Part shown: positions 15,159 through 23,584 of the stretch, in pieces
Position numbering within the stretch: position 1 is the stretch's first letter
How the letters are laid out: the number at the start of each line of letters is the position of its first letter
NCBI RefSeq assembly: GCF_025770735.1
Contig: NZ_JAODPB010000002.1
Span: 186,001 to 250,000 of the forward strand
Direction: 5' to 3'
Length of the DNA stretch: 64,000 nt
Origin: Shouchella tritolerans
Lineage (GTDB): Bacteria > Bacillota > Bacilli > Bacillales > Bacillaceae_D
Made by a program: the position numbers and the translations under genes
Notes under the pieces: generated by a model
Databases searched by the model: none
What the model was told of the DNA's origin: nothing
The model's input: the letters and a program-made list of their open reading frames with translations, nothing else

Positions 15159-16172
15159 TTACTCTTCAGTATCTTCGCCGTTGCCTTCGTCAGAGGCATC
15201 TGCTTCTGTATCTTCAGCAGATTCATTTTCCTCTGTGTTTTCCTCGTCAGCAGGACCCTCTTCTTCAACGGCAGGCTCTTCGATTGGCGTTGTGTACTGG
15301 GTGACAATGGCATCGAATTGCTCGTCATTAATCTTAACGTTGTATTTGTCAATCAGCTCTCCTAAAACAGTGGTAAAGTCCTTCCCTTGCTCGGAGATGA
15401 TTTGGTCATATACAAAGTCACGGTTGTCTTCAAATGTATCGAGTTTGTCTGTTACTTCAATAATGTGAAACCCGAACTGAGATTCGACAGGATCACTAAT
15501 GTCATTCACATCCAAACTGAAGGCAACCTCTGAAAATTCAGGCACCATTTGCTCACGGTCAAATGTACCAAGGTCGCCGCCATTTGCAGCTGATTGAGTG
15601 TCTGTAGAATACTCTTCGGCCAACTCAGCAAAGTCTTCGCCATCGTTTAAGCGGTCTTTGACTTCATTCGCTGTTTCTTCATCTTCTACAAGAATGTGGC
15701 GCGCTGTAATCTGTTCAAATTGTTCTTGGTTTTCTTCAAAATAAGTTTGAAGGGTCTCGTCTGACGTGTCCACGCCTTCTGCACTAAGTTGCTTCATGGC
15801 GATTTCAGGCACAATGAGTTCTTCCTTTAATTGGTCAATATCGTCAAGCGGATAGCCGGAATTCGTAAAGAAGTTGACTAAGTCTTCATCAGACTCCACA
15901 TTATAATCGGATTTTAAATCTTCGATCATTTCATTTATTTCATCATCACTAATGTCCATATCCTCACTAGCACGTGTTAGCAAGGCTGTGCTCATTTGGT
16001 TGACAAACTGCTGTTGGGCTTGCTGCGTCTCTTTAAAAGAATCATATAGATCATCTTTCGTGAGAGCTGTTTCCCCATCAATTTCCACTACTGCGTTTTC
16101 GCTGTCATCGCTACAACCAGCAAAGACGGTTAAGCTGACAGCACCTACTGCTGCTAATACCAACTTTTTCAT
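15159..16172 (-). CDS. prsA: Foldase lipoprotein PrsA
   Basis: 337 residues from ATG 16172 (GAGGAG upstream). Signal peptide with lipobox VFAGC, so Cys20 is lipidated. A parvulin-type PPIase domain at about 136-228 ([15 protein letters not shown]...[23 protein letters not shown]...[10 protein letters not shown]) lies between helical chaperone segments. It folds exported proteins on the outer membrane face. The last ~45 residues are almost purely acidic (Glu/Asp/Ala/Gly), longer than the B. subtilis tail, as is common in alkaliphile surface proteins. Confidence 0.95.
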   Translation of the reverse strand: MKKLVLAAVGAVSLTVFAGCSDDSENAVVEIDGETALTKDDLYDSFKETQQAQQQFVNQMSTALLTRASEDMDISDDEINEMIEDLKSDYNVESDEDLVNFFTNSGYPLDDIDQLKEELIVPEIAMKQLSAEGVDTSDETLQTYFEENQEQFEQITARHILVEDEETANEVKDRLNDGEDFAELAEEYSTDTQSAANGGDLGTFDREQMVPEFSEVAFSLDVNDISDPVESQFGFHIIEVTDKLDTFEDNRDFVYDQIISEQGKDFTTVLGELIDKYNVKINDEQFDAIVTQYTTPIEEPAVEEEGPADEENTEENESAEDTEADASDEGNGEDTEE

Positions 16173-16534
16173 TAAGGCACACTCCTCGGTGATCACTAAT
16201 TTTCTTTTTTCAAACTGCTTGTCCATATACAAACAGCTAGTTTATCCAGGTTCACAAACCATACTATACCATAAATACGTGTTGCCAACAATCTTGGCCG
16301 CAAGGATTGAAATTGGGCAAATTGCCCAGTACCCATAATGTGTTTTTGCATAGGATATGGTAACAAAGCATAGAGGAGCTGTTTGAAAGCCAAGCAAAAA
16401 AGCGCGATCACGCCATTTATCGTATTGTTTTTCCCGCCTTACAGGCAAAACAGTGCGCTTAGGTCGAACAAGGCAGCAACCCTCTAACATGCTTTATCAA
16501 ATATCTTGTGAAATTATCAAAGGAGGAAATGTAC

Positions 16535-16636
16535 ATGAGTTATGCAGGCGGAGGATACGGATACAATAGCGGATTCGCCTTAATTGTTGTGCTTTTCATT
16601 TTGCTAGTCATTATTGGTGCATCTTGGATTTGCTAA
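16535..16636 (+). CDS. YjcZ-family small sporulation protein
   Basis: 33 residues: a Gly/Tyr-rich start MSYAGGGYGYNSGFAL followed by one hydrophobic helix VVLFILLVIIGASWIC. ATG at 16535 has AAAGGAGG eight bases upstream, and a terminator follows at once, so it is a true gene although very short. The YjcZ/SscA family is spore-associated in bacilli; a similar tiny gene beside prsA is common in the genus. Confidence 0.85.
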   Translation: MSYAGGGYGYNSGFALIVVLFILLVIIGASWIC

Positions 16637-16645
16637 TCCGCTCAT

Positions 16646-16675
16646 GCCATCCGGCTCTCCCCCGGATGGCTTTTC
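16646..16675 (+). terminator. Terminator after the YjcZ-like gene
   Basis: GCCATCCGG and CCGGATGGC stem, followed by TTTTC. Confidence 0.85.
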
Positions 16676-16770
16676 AATTAAAAGGGGACTATGCAAAACG
16701 GGTAAAAAAGGGTATAACGGTAAACAGGTGCTTTTTTCTTTTGGACAAGCTAATGAAAGGTGTGTAGGGG

Positions 16771-17391
16771 ATGCAGCAAAAAAGAGTGACACAGACAGAC
16801 CGATTCTACAAAGTCGGCTTTTTTGTTGCGGCTGGCCTGTTTGTACTGCTAGTAACGGCTATCATCGTGTTTTTTGTCTATTTATTCGCAGGCTCCGGAG
16901 AGGGGCGTTTGCCTGCAAAAGAACAACCGGGGACAAGCGGTGACGTGTTGTCCATTCAGCTTAACCGTAACCAAATGAATATACTGCTAGCCGATTTGAC
17001 AAAGTCTGGAGAAGACGTGCCTTTTGCTTTTCACTTAGCGGAAGACGGCGTTTACTTGACAGGAGAAGTCGATGTTTTTATTGGAGACGTTGATTTATCA
17101 ATGAGGTTTGCACCTGAAGTGCGTGAGGATGGGTCGCTTTTATTAAGGGCTGAACATTTAAACGCTGGTGCCCTCCACATTTCTTCAGCATATGCATTAC
17201 GGATTTTTTCCCAACTCGCTGATTTGCCTGAATGGGTGACGATTTACCCTTCAGAAGAAAGTGTGCTGCTACATCCGAGCGAAATAAAAGCGACATTGCC
17301 GTATGGCTTGCACTTCAACAAAGTTGATTTAGCTAATGATGAAATTGAGCTAGGTTTGGTGCGCTCTAATAATAGCACGGTGGATAATTAA
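16771..17391 (+). CDS. YpmS-like (DUF2140) membrane-anchored protein
   Basis: 206 residues. One membrane helix near the N-terminus (about 15-40, GFFVAAGLFVLLVTAIIVFFVYLF), then an extracytoplasmic beta-rich domain with LSIQLNRNQMNILLADL and ...SAYALRIFSQLADLPEWVTIYPSEESVLLHPSEI, the pattern of the YpmS/DUF2140 family. Function unknown. The ATG at 16771 follows AAAGGTG. It is convergent with hpr and shares its terminator. Confidence 0.75.
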   Translation: MQQKRVTQTDRFYKVGFFVAAGLFVLLVTAIIVFFVYLFAGSGEGRLPAKEQPGTSGDVLSIQLNRNQMNILLADLTKSGEDVPFAFHLAEDGVYLTGEVDVFIGDVDLSMRFAPEVREDGSLLLRAEHLNAGALHISSAYALRIFSQLADLPEWVTIYPSEESVLLHPSEIKATLPYGLHFNKVDLANDEIELGLVRSNNSTVDN

Positions 17392-17423
17392 AACGGCGGA
17401 TTTAATAATCCGCCGTTTTTTTA
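17391..17423. terminator. Bidirectional terminator between the YpmS-like gene and hpr
   Basis: AAACGGCGGATT-taat-AATCCGCCGTTTTTT: 12-bp perfect stem with U-tracts on both strands. Confidence 0.9.
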
Positions 17424-17996
17424 CTTTGCAGGTTGCAAGGGGAAGGGGCTGGCAGAAGCCAGTTTTAAATGGCCGTCTTTTTCTTCAACGTTATTTTGAA
17501 AATCAGTTAGACAGGCATCAAACTGCTCAATAAACTCAGTGCCGTAAATATGGCGGACGATACAAATAAGCTCAGAGAATTCCGGAAATTTTCCATAAAG
17601 TTCTTTCATCGGCATCGCTCCTTGGTAGACATGGTAAGTATGCTCATTAAAGGCTCTCATTGTCTCAAGGAACAGTTGTCGGCCAGACTCTGTTAGACAA
17701 ATATACGTATTCCGCTTGTCGTCTTTTTTCTTTGAAAATGAAAGCAATCCTCTTGCTTCAAGTTTTTTTGAAAAATTAAAGGCGGTGGAGACATGCATAA
17801 CACCGTGTGAAGCGATGTCTGAAATGGTGGCGCCATTAAGCTGATAGGCAATCCAAAGAATATGGTGTTCGTTTAAATTTAGGTGGAATGGTTTAATCCA
17901 TGCTTGCCAATCTTTTTCAACAGATTTCCAGAGGGCTTTGCTTAACAGCGCCATTTTATGGCTAAAGACAATCGATTCTTTTAGTGGGTGGTTCAA
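17421..17996 (-). CDS. hpr: Transition-state regulator Hpr (ScoC), MarR family
   Basis: 191 residues with a TTG start at 17996: GGAGGAG lies six bases upstream. The ATGs at 18002 and 18011 lie against or ahead of that site, although the 18011 start would match the B. subtilis length. Winged-helix MarR fold: KMALLSKALWKSVEKDWQAWIKPF, LNEHHILWIAYQLNGATISDIA, VMHVSTAFNFSKKLE, KRNTYICLTESG. In B. subtilis Hpr represses extracellular protease and sporulation genes. Its closeness to cssRS, prsA and ecs fits a protein-export cluster. Confidence 0.92.
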   Translation of the reverse strand: MNHPLKESIVFSHKMALLSKALWKSVEKDWQAWIKPFHLNLNEHHILWIAYQLNGATISDIASHGVMHVSTAFNFSKKLEARGLLSFSKKKDDKRNTYICLTESGRQLFLETMRAFNEHTYHVYQGAMPMKELYGKFPEFSELICIVRHIYGTEFIEQFDACLTDFQNNVEEKDGHLKLASASPFPLQPAK

Positions 17997-18100
17997 ATCC
18001 ATCTCCTCCATTCCGAAAACTTGTAAAACAAATGTTATCTTTATATATTTTCTTATATTATGCCGAAAAACCGACAATAAATAAAGAGCCAATTTTCAGG

Positions 18101-18142
18101 AAAAAAGCGTCCCCGTGCTTAAACGTCATGTTTAGGCACGGG
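18101..18142 (-). terminator. Terminator of serC-yhaH overlapping the yhaH stop codon
   Basis: Minus strand: CCCGTGCCTAAAC pairs with GTTTAAGCACGGG, then GACGCTTTTTTCC. The stop codon TAA is in the 5' arm. Confidence 0.85.
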
Positions 18143-18488
18143 ATTTCTCTTGATTTAACTGGCTAATAGACGCTTGTGCTTCATTAATGTGGCGTTGTAA
18201 TGCTTCGGTAGCTGGTTTCGTATCTGTTTTCCATTGCTCTATCGATTGGCTAAGTTCGGAAGCGGTTTGTTTACCGACAGATTTAGCTAAATCGACCACT
18301 GTTGCCGTTTGGCTGGCGACTTGTTTGGCTTGCAAGGAAATGGTTTGAAGACAATCTTTGCTGGAGTTGTATGTTTGTTGCAAACATGCCCGCGTTTCCC
18401 CGCCACTGCGTGGCGCTGACAGCAAAGTAGCAATGCCAGCAGAGACAAAGCCTACAGCAATTCCGGCTACAAAGGAACATTTTTTCAT
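18132..18488 (-). CDS. yhaH: YhaH-like (YtxH family) membrane-anchored protein
   Basis: 118 residues. N-terminal membrane helix with the YtxH-family motif (FVAGIAVGFVSAGIATLLSAPRSGGETR), followed by a long amphipathic helix rich in Gln and Ser. Related proteins in B. subtilis are general-stress or sporulation linked; function unknown. Its ATG overlaps the serC stop (ATGA), so it is translated by coupling. In B. subtilis trpP lies between yhaH and serC; that gene is missing here. Confidence 0.85.
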   Translation of the reverse strand: MKKCSFVAGIAVGFVSAGIATLLSAPRSGGETRACLQQTYNSSKDCLQTISLQAKQVASQTATVVDLAKSVGKQTASELSQSIEQWKTDTKPATEALQRHINEAQASISQLNQEKSRA

Positions 18489-19579
18489 ACGGTGGCTCCT
18501 TTCTCGGCATGTTTATTTTTAAATTGTTTCATAAAATCAACAAGCGCTTCACAAGAGGCGTAAGGAACAGCATTATAAATGGACGCTCTTAGCCCTCCGA
18601 CTGAACGGTGGCCGTTAAGGCCGACAAACCCTTCTTCTTTCGCTTCCTGCAAGAACAAAGAAGTCAACGCATCATTGGCCAATGTAAACGTGACGTTCAT
18701 ATTTGAGCGTGAATCTTGGTTGGCATGACCCATGTAAAAGCCATCGCTTTCATCTATCGCATCATATAAAAGTTGCGCTTTTGCTTTATTCCTGTTTTCG
18801 ATTTCTGTTAAACCACCAGATTCTTCTAGCCAGTCAAGGACTAGACCGAGCATATAAATCGAAAACACAGGCGGCGTATTGTAAAGGGAATTTGATTTAA
18901 CAAACGTATCATAAGACAACATTGCCGGAAGGCCGCTTTTAGCTCGCTGCAAAAACGAATCTTGGATCAATACAAGCGTCACCCCTGAAGGGCCTAAGTT
19001 TTTTTGGGCTCCGGCATAAATTAGGCCAAATTGGTTTACGGGGATGCGGCGCGAGAAAATGTCGCTTGACATATCACAGACGAGTGGCGCTTTCGTATTG
19101 GGAAAGGCATGCCACTGGGTTCCATATATCGTATTGTTTGATGTCATGTGGACATACGAGTCTTGCGCATGTTCGCTAATCTGGTTTAAAGCAGGAATTT
19201 GTTTATAATTGCCGTCTTTTCCTGATGCGCCAATCGCCGTTTTGCCGAAATGTTTGGCTTCTGCGAGCGCTTTTTCTGACCATGCACCTGTTAGTACATA
19301 AGTTGCTTGCTGATCAAGAAAATTCATCGGCACCATTGGGAATTGTAAGCTGGCGCCTCCTTGCAAAAACAGGATGTGGTAGTCATCAGGTACTTCCAAC
19401 AATTTCCTTGTTTGCTTAATCGCATGAGTATGGATGCGGTCATACGTGTCGCTGCGGTGGCTCAGTTCCATGACCGACATGCCTGTCCCATCAAAATTGA
19501 CCAGTTCTTTTTGCGCTCTTTCTAAGGCTTGCTTTGGAAGAGCTGCAGGGCCTGCGTTAAAGTTATGCACATCGTTCAA
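18485..19579 (-). CDS. serC: Phosphoserine aminotransferase
   Basis: 364 residues, starting at TTG 19579 with AGGAG nine bases upstream. PLP-dependent class V aminotransferase: FNAGPAALPKQAL start, LQGGASLQFPMVPMNFL phosphate-binding part, and the PLP lysine in YAGAQKNLGPSGVTLV; C-terminal GLNGHRSVGGLRASIYNA. It converts 3-phosphohydroxypyruvate plus glutamate to phosphoserine for serine (and pyridoxal phosphate) synthesis. First gene of a two-gene unit with yhaH. Confidence 0.96.
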   Translation of the reverse strand: MNDVHNFNAGPAALPKQALERAQKELVNFDGTGMSVMELSHRSDTYDRIHTHAIKQTRKLLEVPDDYHILFLQGGASLQFPMVPMNFLDQQATYVLTGAWSEKALAEAKHFGKTAIGASGKDGNYKQIPALNQISEHAQDSYVHMTSNNTIYGTQWHAFPNTKAPLVCDMSSDIFSRRIPVNQFGLIYAGAQKNLGPSGVTLVLIQDSFLQRAKSGLPAMLSYDTFVKSNSLYNTPPVFSIYMLGLVLDWLEESGGLTEIENRNKAKAQLLYDAIDESDGFYMGHANQDSRSNMNVTFTLANDALTSLFLQEAKEEGFVGLNGHRSVGGLRASIYNAVPYASCEALVDFMKQFKNKHAEKGATV

Positions 19580-19810
19580 GGCTGACCACTCCTAGTATCT
19601 TTATTGCTTTAAAGTGTGTTATTATCAGAATCATACCACAGTTTGGCGTCATCATGTGCATTTTTCCAAAAAAGTTTTATGAAAAAATGACTTACTCTCT
19701 CCTTAACCCATCAATCCAATCTTTAAAAGCTTGGTTCTATAGCGTGTGCTCCTTCTATACTCCGTCTTACGGCAGCGTTTTTAGCGAACATGTGATCATG
19801 TCAGTCCTAA

Positions 19811-19860
19811 TGTTGTCGACAAAGTCAATCAGACTGATAGAAAACGCCTGTCGAACACGA
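19811..19860 (-). repeat. Dispersed intergenic repeat, partial copy (reverse)
   Basis: TGTTGTCGACAAAGTC then TCAGACTGATAGAAAACGC and CTGTCGAA: the right end of the family read on the opposite strand; the rest is lost. Confidence 0.7.
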
Positions 19861-20025
19861 CAGTTGGCGCGTTTGTCTACAGCCTGGCAGTCTCTTGACC
19901 TCTTATTACGTACATCCTCAGCTAATATAAATGCCGATTTGTTTTTCCAGCAAAGTTCCAGGCTAAGTGTGTCCCGCCAATGGCAGGGATGCCCTGTAAT
20001 GAAGCTAGGAAAGGATAGCCACATT

Positions 20026-20046
20026 AAAAAGGCGAAAAAAACGCCA
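20026..20046 (-). terminator. Probable terminator of hit
   Basis: Minus strand GGCG-TTTTTTT-CGCC-TTTTT; short stem, so moderate support. Confidence 0.45.
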
Positions 20047-20133
20047 GTGACTTCTAATGCTCAAAATATCTAGAAATCAACATATCTAGAAACCAACTTT
20101 GGGAGGCGAAGGATCGTAAACACTGACATTCAT

Positions 20134-20559
20134 TTAAAGATTCATCTTTATCTTTTCAGCGGACGCTTGCAATGATTCCATGTCGGTCGTTCCTACGGTA
20201 GCTTCTTTCCATAGTGAGCCATATAAACCCGTCTCGCCATACCGAGGAAGGAGATGGAGATGGTAATGAAAGACGGTTTGCCCGGCAGCCTCGCCATTGT
20301 TATTTAAGATGTTCATTCCTGCAGGAGCGAACTCTGCTTTCAAGGCTGAAGCTAGCTTTGGCACTGCCGCAAACAGCGTTGCTGCTGTTTTTTCAGGCAG
20401 GCTAAAAATATCGGCATGGTGTGCTTTAGGGATAACTAATGCGTGTCCTTTTGTCACTTGCGAGATGTCAAAAAAGGCAACAATCTCATCATCTTCGTAG
20501 AGTTTGACAGCAGGAATATCTCCTTGGACAATTTTACAAAATACGCAATTACCGGACAT
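20134..20559 (-). CDS. hit: HIT-family nucleotide-binding hydrolase
   Basis: 141 residues. N-terminal CVFCKIVQGDIPAVKLYEDD and the catalytic histidine triad FHYHLHLLPRY at about residues 93-103. HIT proteins hydrolyse or transfer nucleotidyl groups from AMP-conjugates; the physiological substrate in Bacillus is not known. A zinc-binding pair is hinted at by C-V-F-C. Divergent from ecsA as in B. subtilis, where hit and ecs share an intergenic region. Confidence 0.92.
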   Translation of the reverse strand: MSGNCVFCKIVQGDIPAVKLYEDDEIVAFFDISQVTKGHALVIPKAHHADIFSLPEKTAATLFAAVPKLASALKAEFAPAGMNILNNNGEAAGQTVFHYHLHLLPRYGETGLYGSLWKEATVGTTDMESLQASAEKIKMNL

Positions 20560-20730
20560 ACTATCACCTCATCATTTGATATACAGCCAGTTTACCTGCA
20601 ATAAAAAGGAGAAGCAACGTCTTTTCAATAAAGGAATACAGAACGACAATGTGGAAAGGGGTATGGCTGACCATAGAATGTGCGCGATGTAAAAAAATTT
20701 GCTACACTTACTTCAAGGAGTGATTAGGAC

Positions 20731-21468
20731 GTGCTGACAATTGAACATTTGACCGGCGGTTATTCGCCGAAAAAACCGGTTTTGCATGATGTGTCTTTTA
20801 CTGTAAACAAGCAAGAAATTGTCGGCTTAATCGGATTGAATGGTGCGGGTAAAAGTACTACCATCAAACATGTCTTAGGATTAATGGACCCGATGAGCGG
20901 AGACGTGAGAATAAATGGACTTGCTTTTGCCGATGATGCCGACACATATAGACGCTCTTTTGCCTACATACCCGAAACGCCGCTCCTGTATGATGAGTTA
21001 ACATTGTGGGAGCACTTGCGTTTAACGAGTGTCGCTTATGGAATTGACGACAACGTTTTTGAAGAAAGGGCTGAAAGGCTGTTAAACGAATTTAATATGG
21101 CGAAAATGAAAAAATGGTATCCGAACCATTTTTCAAAAGGGATGCGCCAAAAAGTGATGATCATGAGCGCATTTTTGACAGAGCCGTCCCTTTATGTTGT
21201 CGATGAGCCCATTGTTGGCCTTGACCCTGTAGGGATTACATCGTTTTTAAATTGGATTTCAAAAATGAAAGACAGGGGCGCTGCCGTGTTAATGTCTACC
21301 CATATTCTTGCTACAGCAGAACGCTATTGCGACCGCTTTGTCATTTTACACCAAGGGCAAGTTGTTTTGGCTGGAACGCTTGCCGACATGCGCGATGCGA
21401 TCGGCAAACCGGACGCAACGCTTGATGACATTTATATTGAGATGACGAGGGAAGAGCGCCATGATTGA
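20731..21468 (+). CDS. ecsA: ABC transporter ATP-binding protein EcsA
   Basis: 245 residues from GTG 20731 (CAAGGAG upstream). Walker A GLNGAGKST, signature FSKGMRQKVMI, Walker B LYVVDEPIVGLD and H-loop STHILATAE. EcsA powers EcsB. In B. subtilis ecs mutants are defective in protein secretion, competence and sporulation, partly because intramembrane proteolysis (RasP) fails; the transported substrate is still unclear. Overlaps ecsB by 8 bp. Confidence 0.94.
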   Translation: MLTIEHLTGGYSPKKPVLHDVSFTVNKQEIVGLIGLNGAGKSTTIKHVLGLMDPMSGDVRINGLAFADDADTYRRSFAYIPETPLLYDELTLWEHLRLTSVAYGIDDNVFEERAERLLNEFNMAKMKKWYPNHFSKGMRQKVMIMSAFLTEPSLYVVDEPIVGLDPVGITSFLNWISKMKDRGAAVLMSTHILATAERYCDRFVILHQGQVVLAGTLADMRDAIGKPDATLDDIYIEMTREERHD

Positions 21469-22687
21469 TGGCAAATCATTGTGGGCAGACCGCTGCCACA
21501 ACTACTGGAGGGAAGCGCAAGGTTATTTAAAGCTGATTTTAAACAGTGGTTTTGTCGGTTCGGTTTTCTTTTTGTTTCTGTTTTTAACGGTCTATTACCA
21601 ACAATTTATTGAGACAATGCCGGCAGATTTTCCTGTTGCAGAGCTGCTTACGGTACTATTTGCCTGGAGGCTGACAGCCGGCCATATCCGCACCTTTGTC
21701 AAGCCCGCCGATATTGTCTTTTTGTTGCCGTATGAAGAGCGGCTCCGTCCTTATTTTGCCCGCTCCATTGCTTATTCCATTGCTTGGCAATCAGGCTATA
21801 TAGTGCTGTTGTTTATGGCGAGCGGGCCAATGTTTACAGCAAGAGGAGGAGGCGGAGCTGTTTTTTGGGTAACGCTTGTCTTGCTGTTGGCGGTTAAAGC
21901 ATGGAATATGTTAGCGGTGTGGTATGAGCAACGTCTTTCATCCAGAGGGGAGCGAGCTTCACATATCGTTTTGCGGCTATTGTTGAACACGGCTGTTGCG
22001 TATTTGCTGTTTGATCAAGCGCCTTACTGGCTCACGCTTGCATTGGTTTTGTTGATGGTGTTATTGTATGTCTTTTATTTCCGGATGCTTAAAACGAAGC
22101 ATGTACTAAAATGGGAACGTTTAATTGAAATCGAAAGCGGAATGGTTTTGTTTTTTTACCGGATTGCCAATGCCTTTACGGATGTGCCTCAACTTCGGAA
22201 GAAAGTACGAGCAAGGGTTTATATGCAATGGGCAATTCCTCTGCTTGGCGGCGACAAGCGCGCTGTTTACCAGTACTTATACGCCCGGTCGTTTATTCGA
22301 GCCAATGATTATTTTGGAACGTATGTCCGTTTATTGCTAGTCGGTTCCCTTATTCTTTACATTCTTCCTTCAGGCTGGATGCAAGTTGGGGTTGCTTTTT
22401 TGTTTACCCATATGACAATGATGCAGCTTTCGACGTTGTCTTTCCATCATTCTACAAGCATGTGGGTCGATTTGTACCCGATTAGGCCAGGAGAGCAAAA
22501 AACGGCTATGTCTCAGTTGGTATTACGATTGTTAGCCGTGTTAGTGCTTGTATTTGCCCTCATTGTCTTTGCATCTACCTCAGCGATCTTCGGCTTGCTT
22601 ACACTTGTTGCTACTGGTGTATTAGCGTTTTATGGCAGCCAGACGCTCATTCATCGCAAAAGAGGAAAATACCGGCGCATTCGGTAA
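21461..22687 (+). CDS. ecsB: ABC transporter permease EcsB
   Basis: 408 residues with several long hydrophobic segments (for example FVGSVFFLFLFLTVYYQQF, SGYIVLLFMAS, FWVTLVLLLAVKAWNML, VVLVFALIVFAS...) and the conserved early motif VKPADIVFLLPYE. It is the membrane partner of EcsA. It ends in a basic cytosolic tail. Co-transcribed in the order ecsA-ecsB-ecsC. Confidence 0.92.
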   Translation: MIDGKSLWADRCHNYWREAQGYLKLILNSGFVGSVFFLFLFLTVYYQQFIETMPADFPVAELLTVLFAWRLTAGHIRTFVKPADIVFLLPYEERLRPYFARSIAYSIAWQSGYIVLLFMASGPMFTARGGGGAVFWVTLVLLLAVKAWNMLAVWYEQRLSSRGERASHIVLRLLLNTAVAYLLFDQAPYWLTLALVLLMVLLYVFYFRMLKTKHVLKWERLIEIESGMVLFFYRIANAFTDVPQLRKKVRARVYMQWAIPLLGGDKRAVYQYLYARSFIRANDYFGTYVRLLLVGSLILYILPSGWMQVGVAFLFTHMTMMQLSTLSFHHSTSMWVDLYPIRPGEQKTAMSQLVLRLLAVLVLVFALIVFASTSAIFGLLTLVATGVLAFYGSQTLIHRKRGKYRRIR

Positions 22688-22712
22688 TATACATGAAATG
22701 AGGAGTGATTTC

Positions 22713-23423
22713 ATGTATGAAAAAGAAGTGGAAGAGGAGCTAAGGCGCTGGCAGCGTAGGATCAAAAAGCGGCCATCGCGTCTTTCAACTAAAACAAAGG
22801 AATGGCAAAATAAAATCAACGACAGGCTTCCGGCCATTTACCACCAAACAGCAACAATTTGTGTCCAGAAAACGATTGAAGCTGTGCTTGCAGGGAATAC
22901 TTTCGCGACAAAAGAGCCTGAGGAAAAGCCAGTGACGTTGAAAGAGTGCGACGACGAAGTGCGTCGCATTTTCCAACTATACCGGCGAACCGCTGTTTTT
23001 GAAGGAATTGGCACTGGAGCAGGGGGCGTACTTTTAGGCTTAAGTGATTTTCCTTTATTGCTTTCCATCAAATTTAAAGCACTGTTTGCTACGGCCGCGG
23101 CGTACGGATATTCGCCCAAGAAAGAGTCGGAACGCCAACTGATTTTGCTCATTTTTCAGCTCGCTTATTCGTCTGGTGACGATAGAACAGAATTGTTGGA
23201 GGCCATTAGCGACCATTTAGAACAACGTCTCCTAGAGACCGATTGGCGAACATTGCAGTTGCGCTATCGAGATTATATTGATGTGCCCAAAATGTTTCAG
23301 CTTATTCCTGGCTTCGGCGCTTTTGTTGGTGGAGCAGTGAACCATACATTGCTCGAGAAGCTGGAAGAAACAGCAATGAACGTCTACCGGATGCGCTGGC
23401 TAAATCGCTTGAAAACGCAATAA
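22713..23423 (+). CDS. ecsC: EcsC family protein
   Basis: 236 residues from ATG 22713 (GAGGAG upstream; the earlier in-frame ATG lies inside ecsB). Matches B. subtilis EcsC in length. Contains the family segment FEGIGTGAGGVLLGLSDFPLLLSIKFKALFATAAAYGYSP and a C-terminal VPKMFQLIPGFGAFVGGAVNH. Amphipathic or peripherally membrane-bound; no known activity. Confidence 0.92.
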   Translation: MYEKEVEEELRRWQRRIKKRPSRLSTKTKEWQNKINDRLPAIYHQTATICVQKTIEAVLAGNTFATKEPEEKPVTLKECDDEVRRIFQLYRRTAVFEGIGTGAGGVLLGLSDFPLLLSIKFKALFATAAAYGYSPKKESERQLILLIFQLAYSSGDDRTELLEAISDHLEQRLLETDWRTLQLRYRDYIDVPKMFQLIPGFGAFVGGAVNHTLLEKLEETAMNVYRMRWLNRLKTQ

Positions 23424-23443
23424 CCATACGGTGAAACGACAAA

Positions 23444-23465
23444 GGGAGCGCAACGTTGCGCTCCC
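23444..23465 (+). terminator. Terminator-like palindrome after ecsC
   Basis: GGGAGCGCAAC-GTTGCGCTCCC, a perfect 22-bp palindrome followed by only two T before a dispersed repeat copy begins; the repeat may have displaced the original U-tract. Confidence 0.65.
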
Positions 23466-23466
23466 T

Positions 23467-23560
23467 TCAGACTGTAGTCAAACGCTCGCATCCTTCGGTG
23501 TTCGTCTCGGCTGACAAGCGTTTTCTATCAGTCTGAGTGATTTTGTCGCCTTCGTCTCAC
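23467..23560 (+). repeat. Dispersed intergenic repeat, 94-bp copy
   Basis: TCAGACTGTAGTCAAACGC...GACAAGCGTTTTCTATCAG-TCTGA, followed by an accessory hairpin GTGA-TTTTGTCGCCTTCGTC-TCAC. The middle is shortened relative to the 34510 copy. Confidence 0.85.
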
Positions 23561-23584
23561 TTGCCTCGCTTATATGCTATTATG

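Larger units (their letters stand above)
19580..20133. other. 550-bp intergenic region between serC and hit
   Basis: Holds the serC promoter (TATGAT on the minus strand near 19633), a fragment of the dispersed repeat (19811-19860) and the hit terminator (20026-20046). Two tandem copies of TTCTAGATAT lie near 20070-20095. The open frames here have no ribosome sites or recognisable sequence and I regard them as chance. Confidence 0.5.

Noticed and set aside
16196-16490. Minus-strand ORFs of 71-82 codons upstream of prsA
   Set aside because: No ribosome sites or recognisable sequence, and they overlap each other in different frames; this is probably the prsA promoter region.
19654-20073. 139-codon plus-strand ORF between serC and hit
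   Set aside because: No ribosome site, composition unlike a protein, and it runs through a fragment of the dispersed repeat and the hit terminator.
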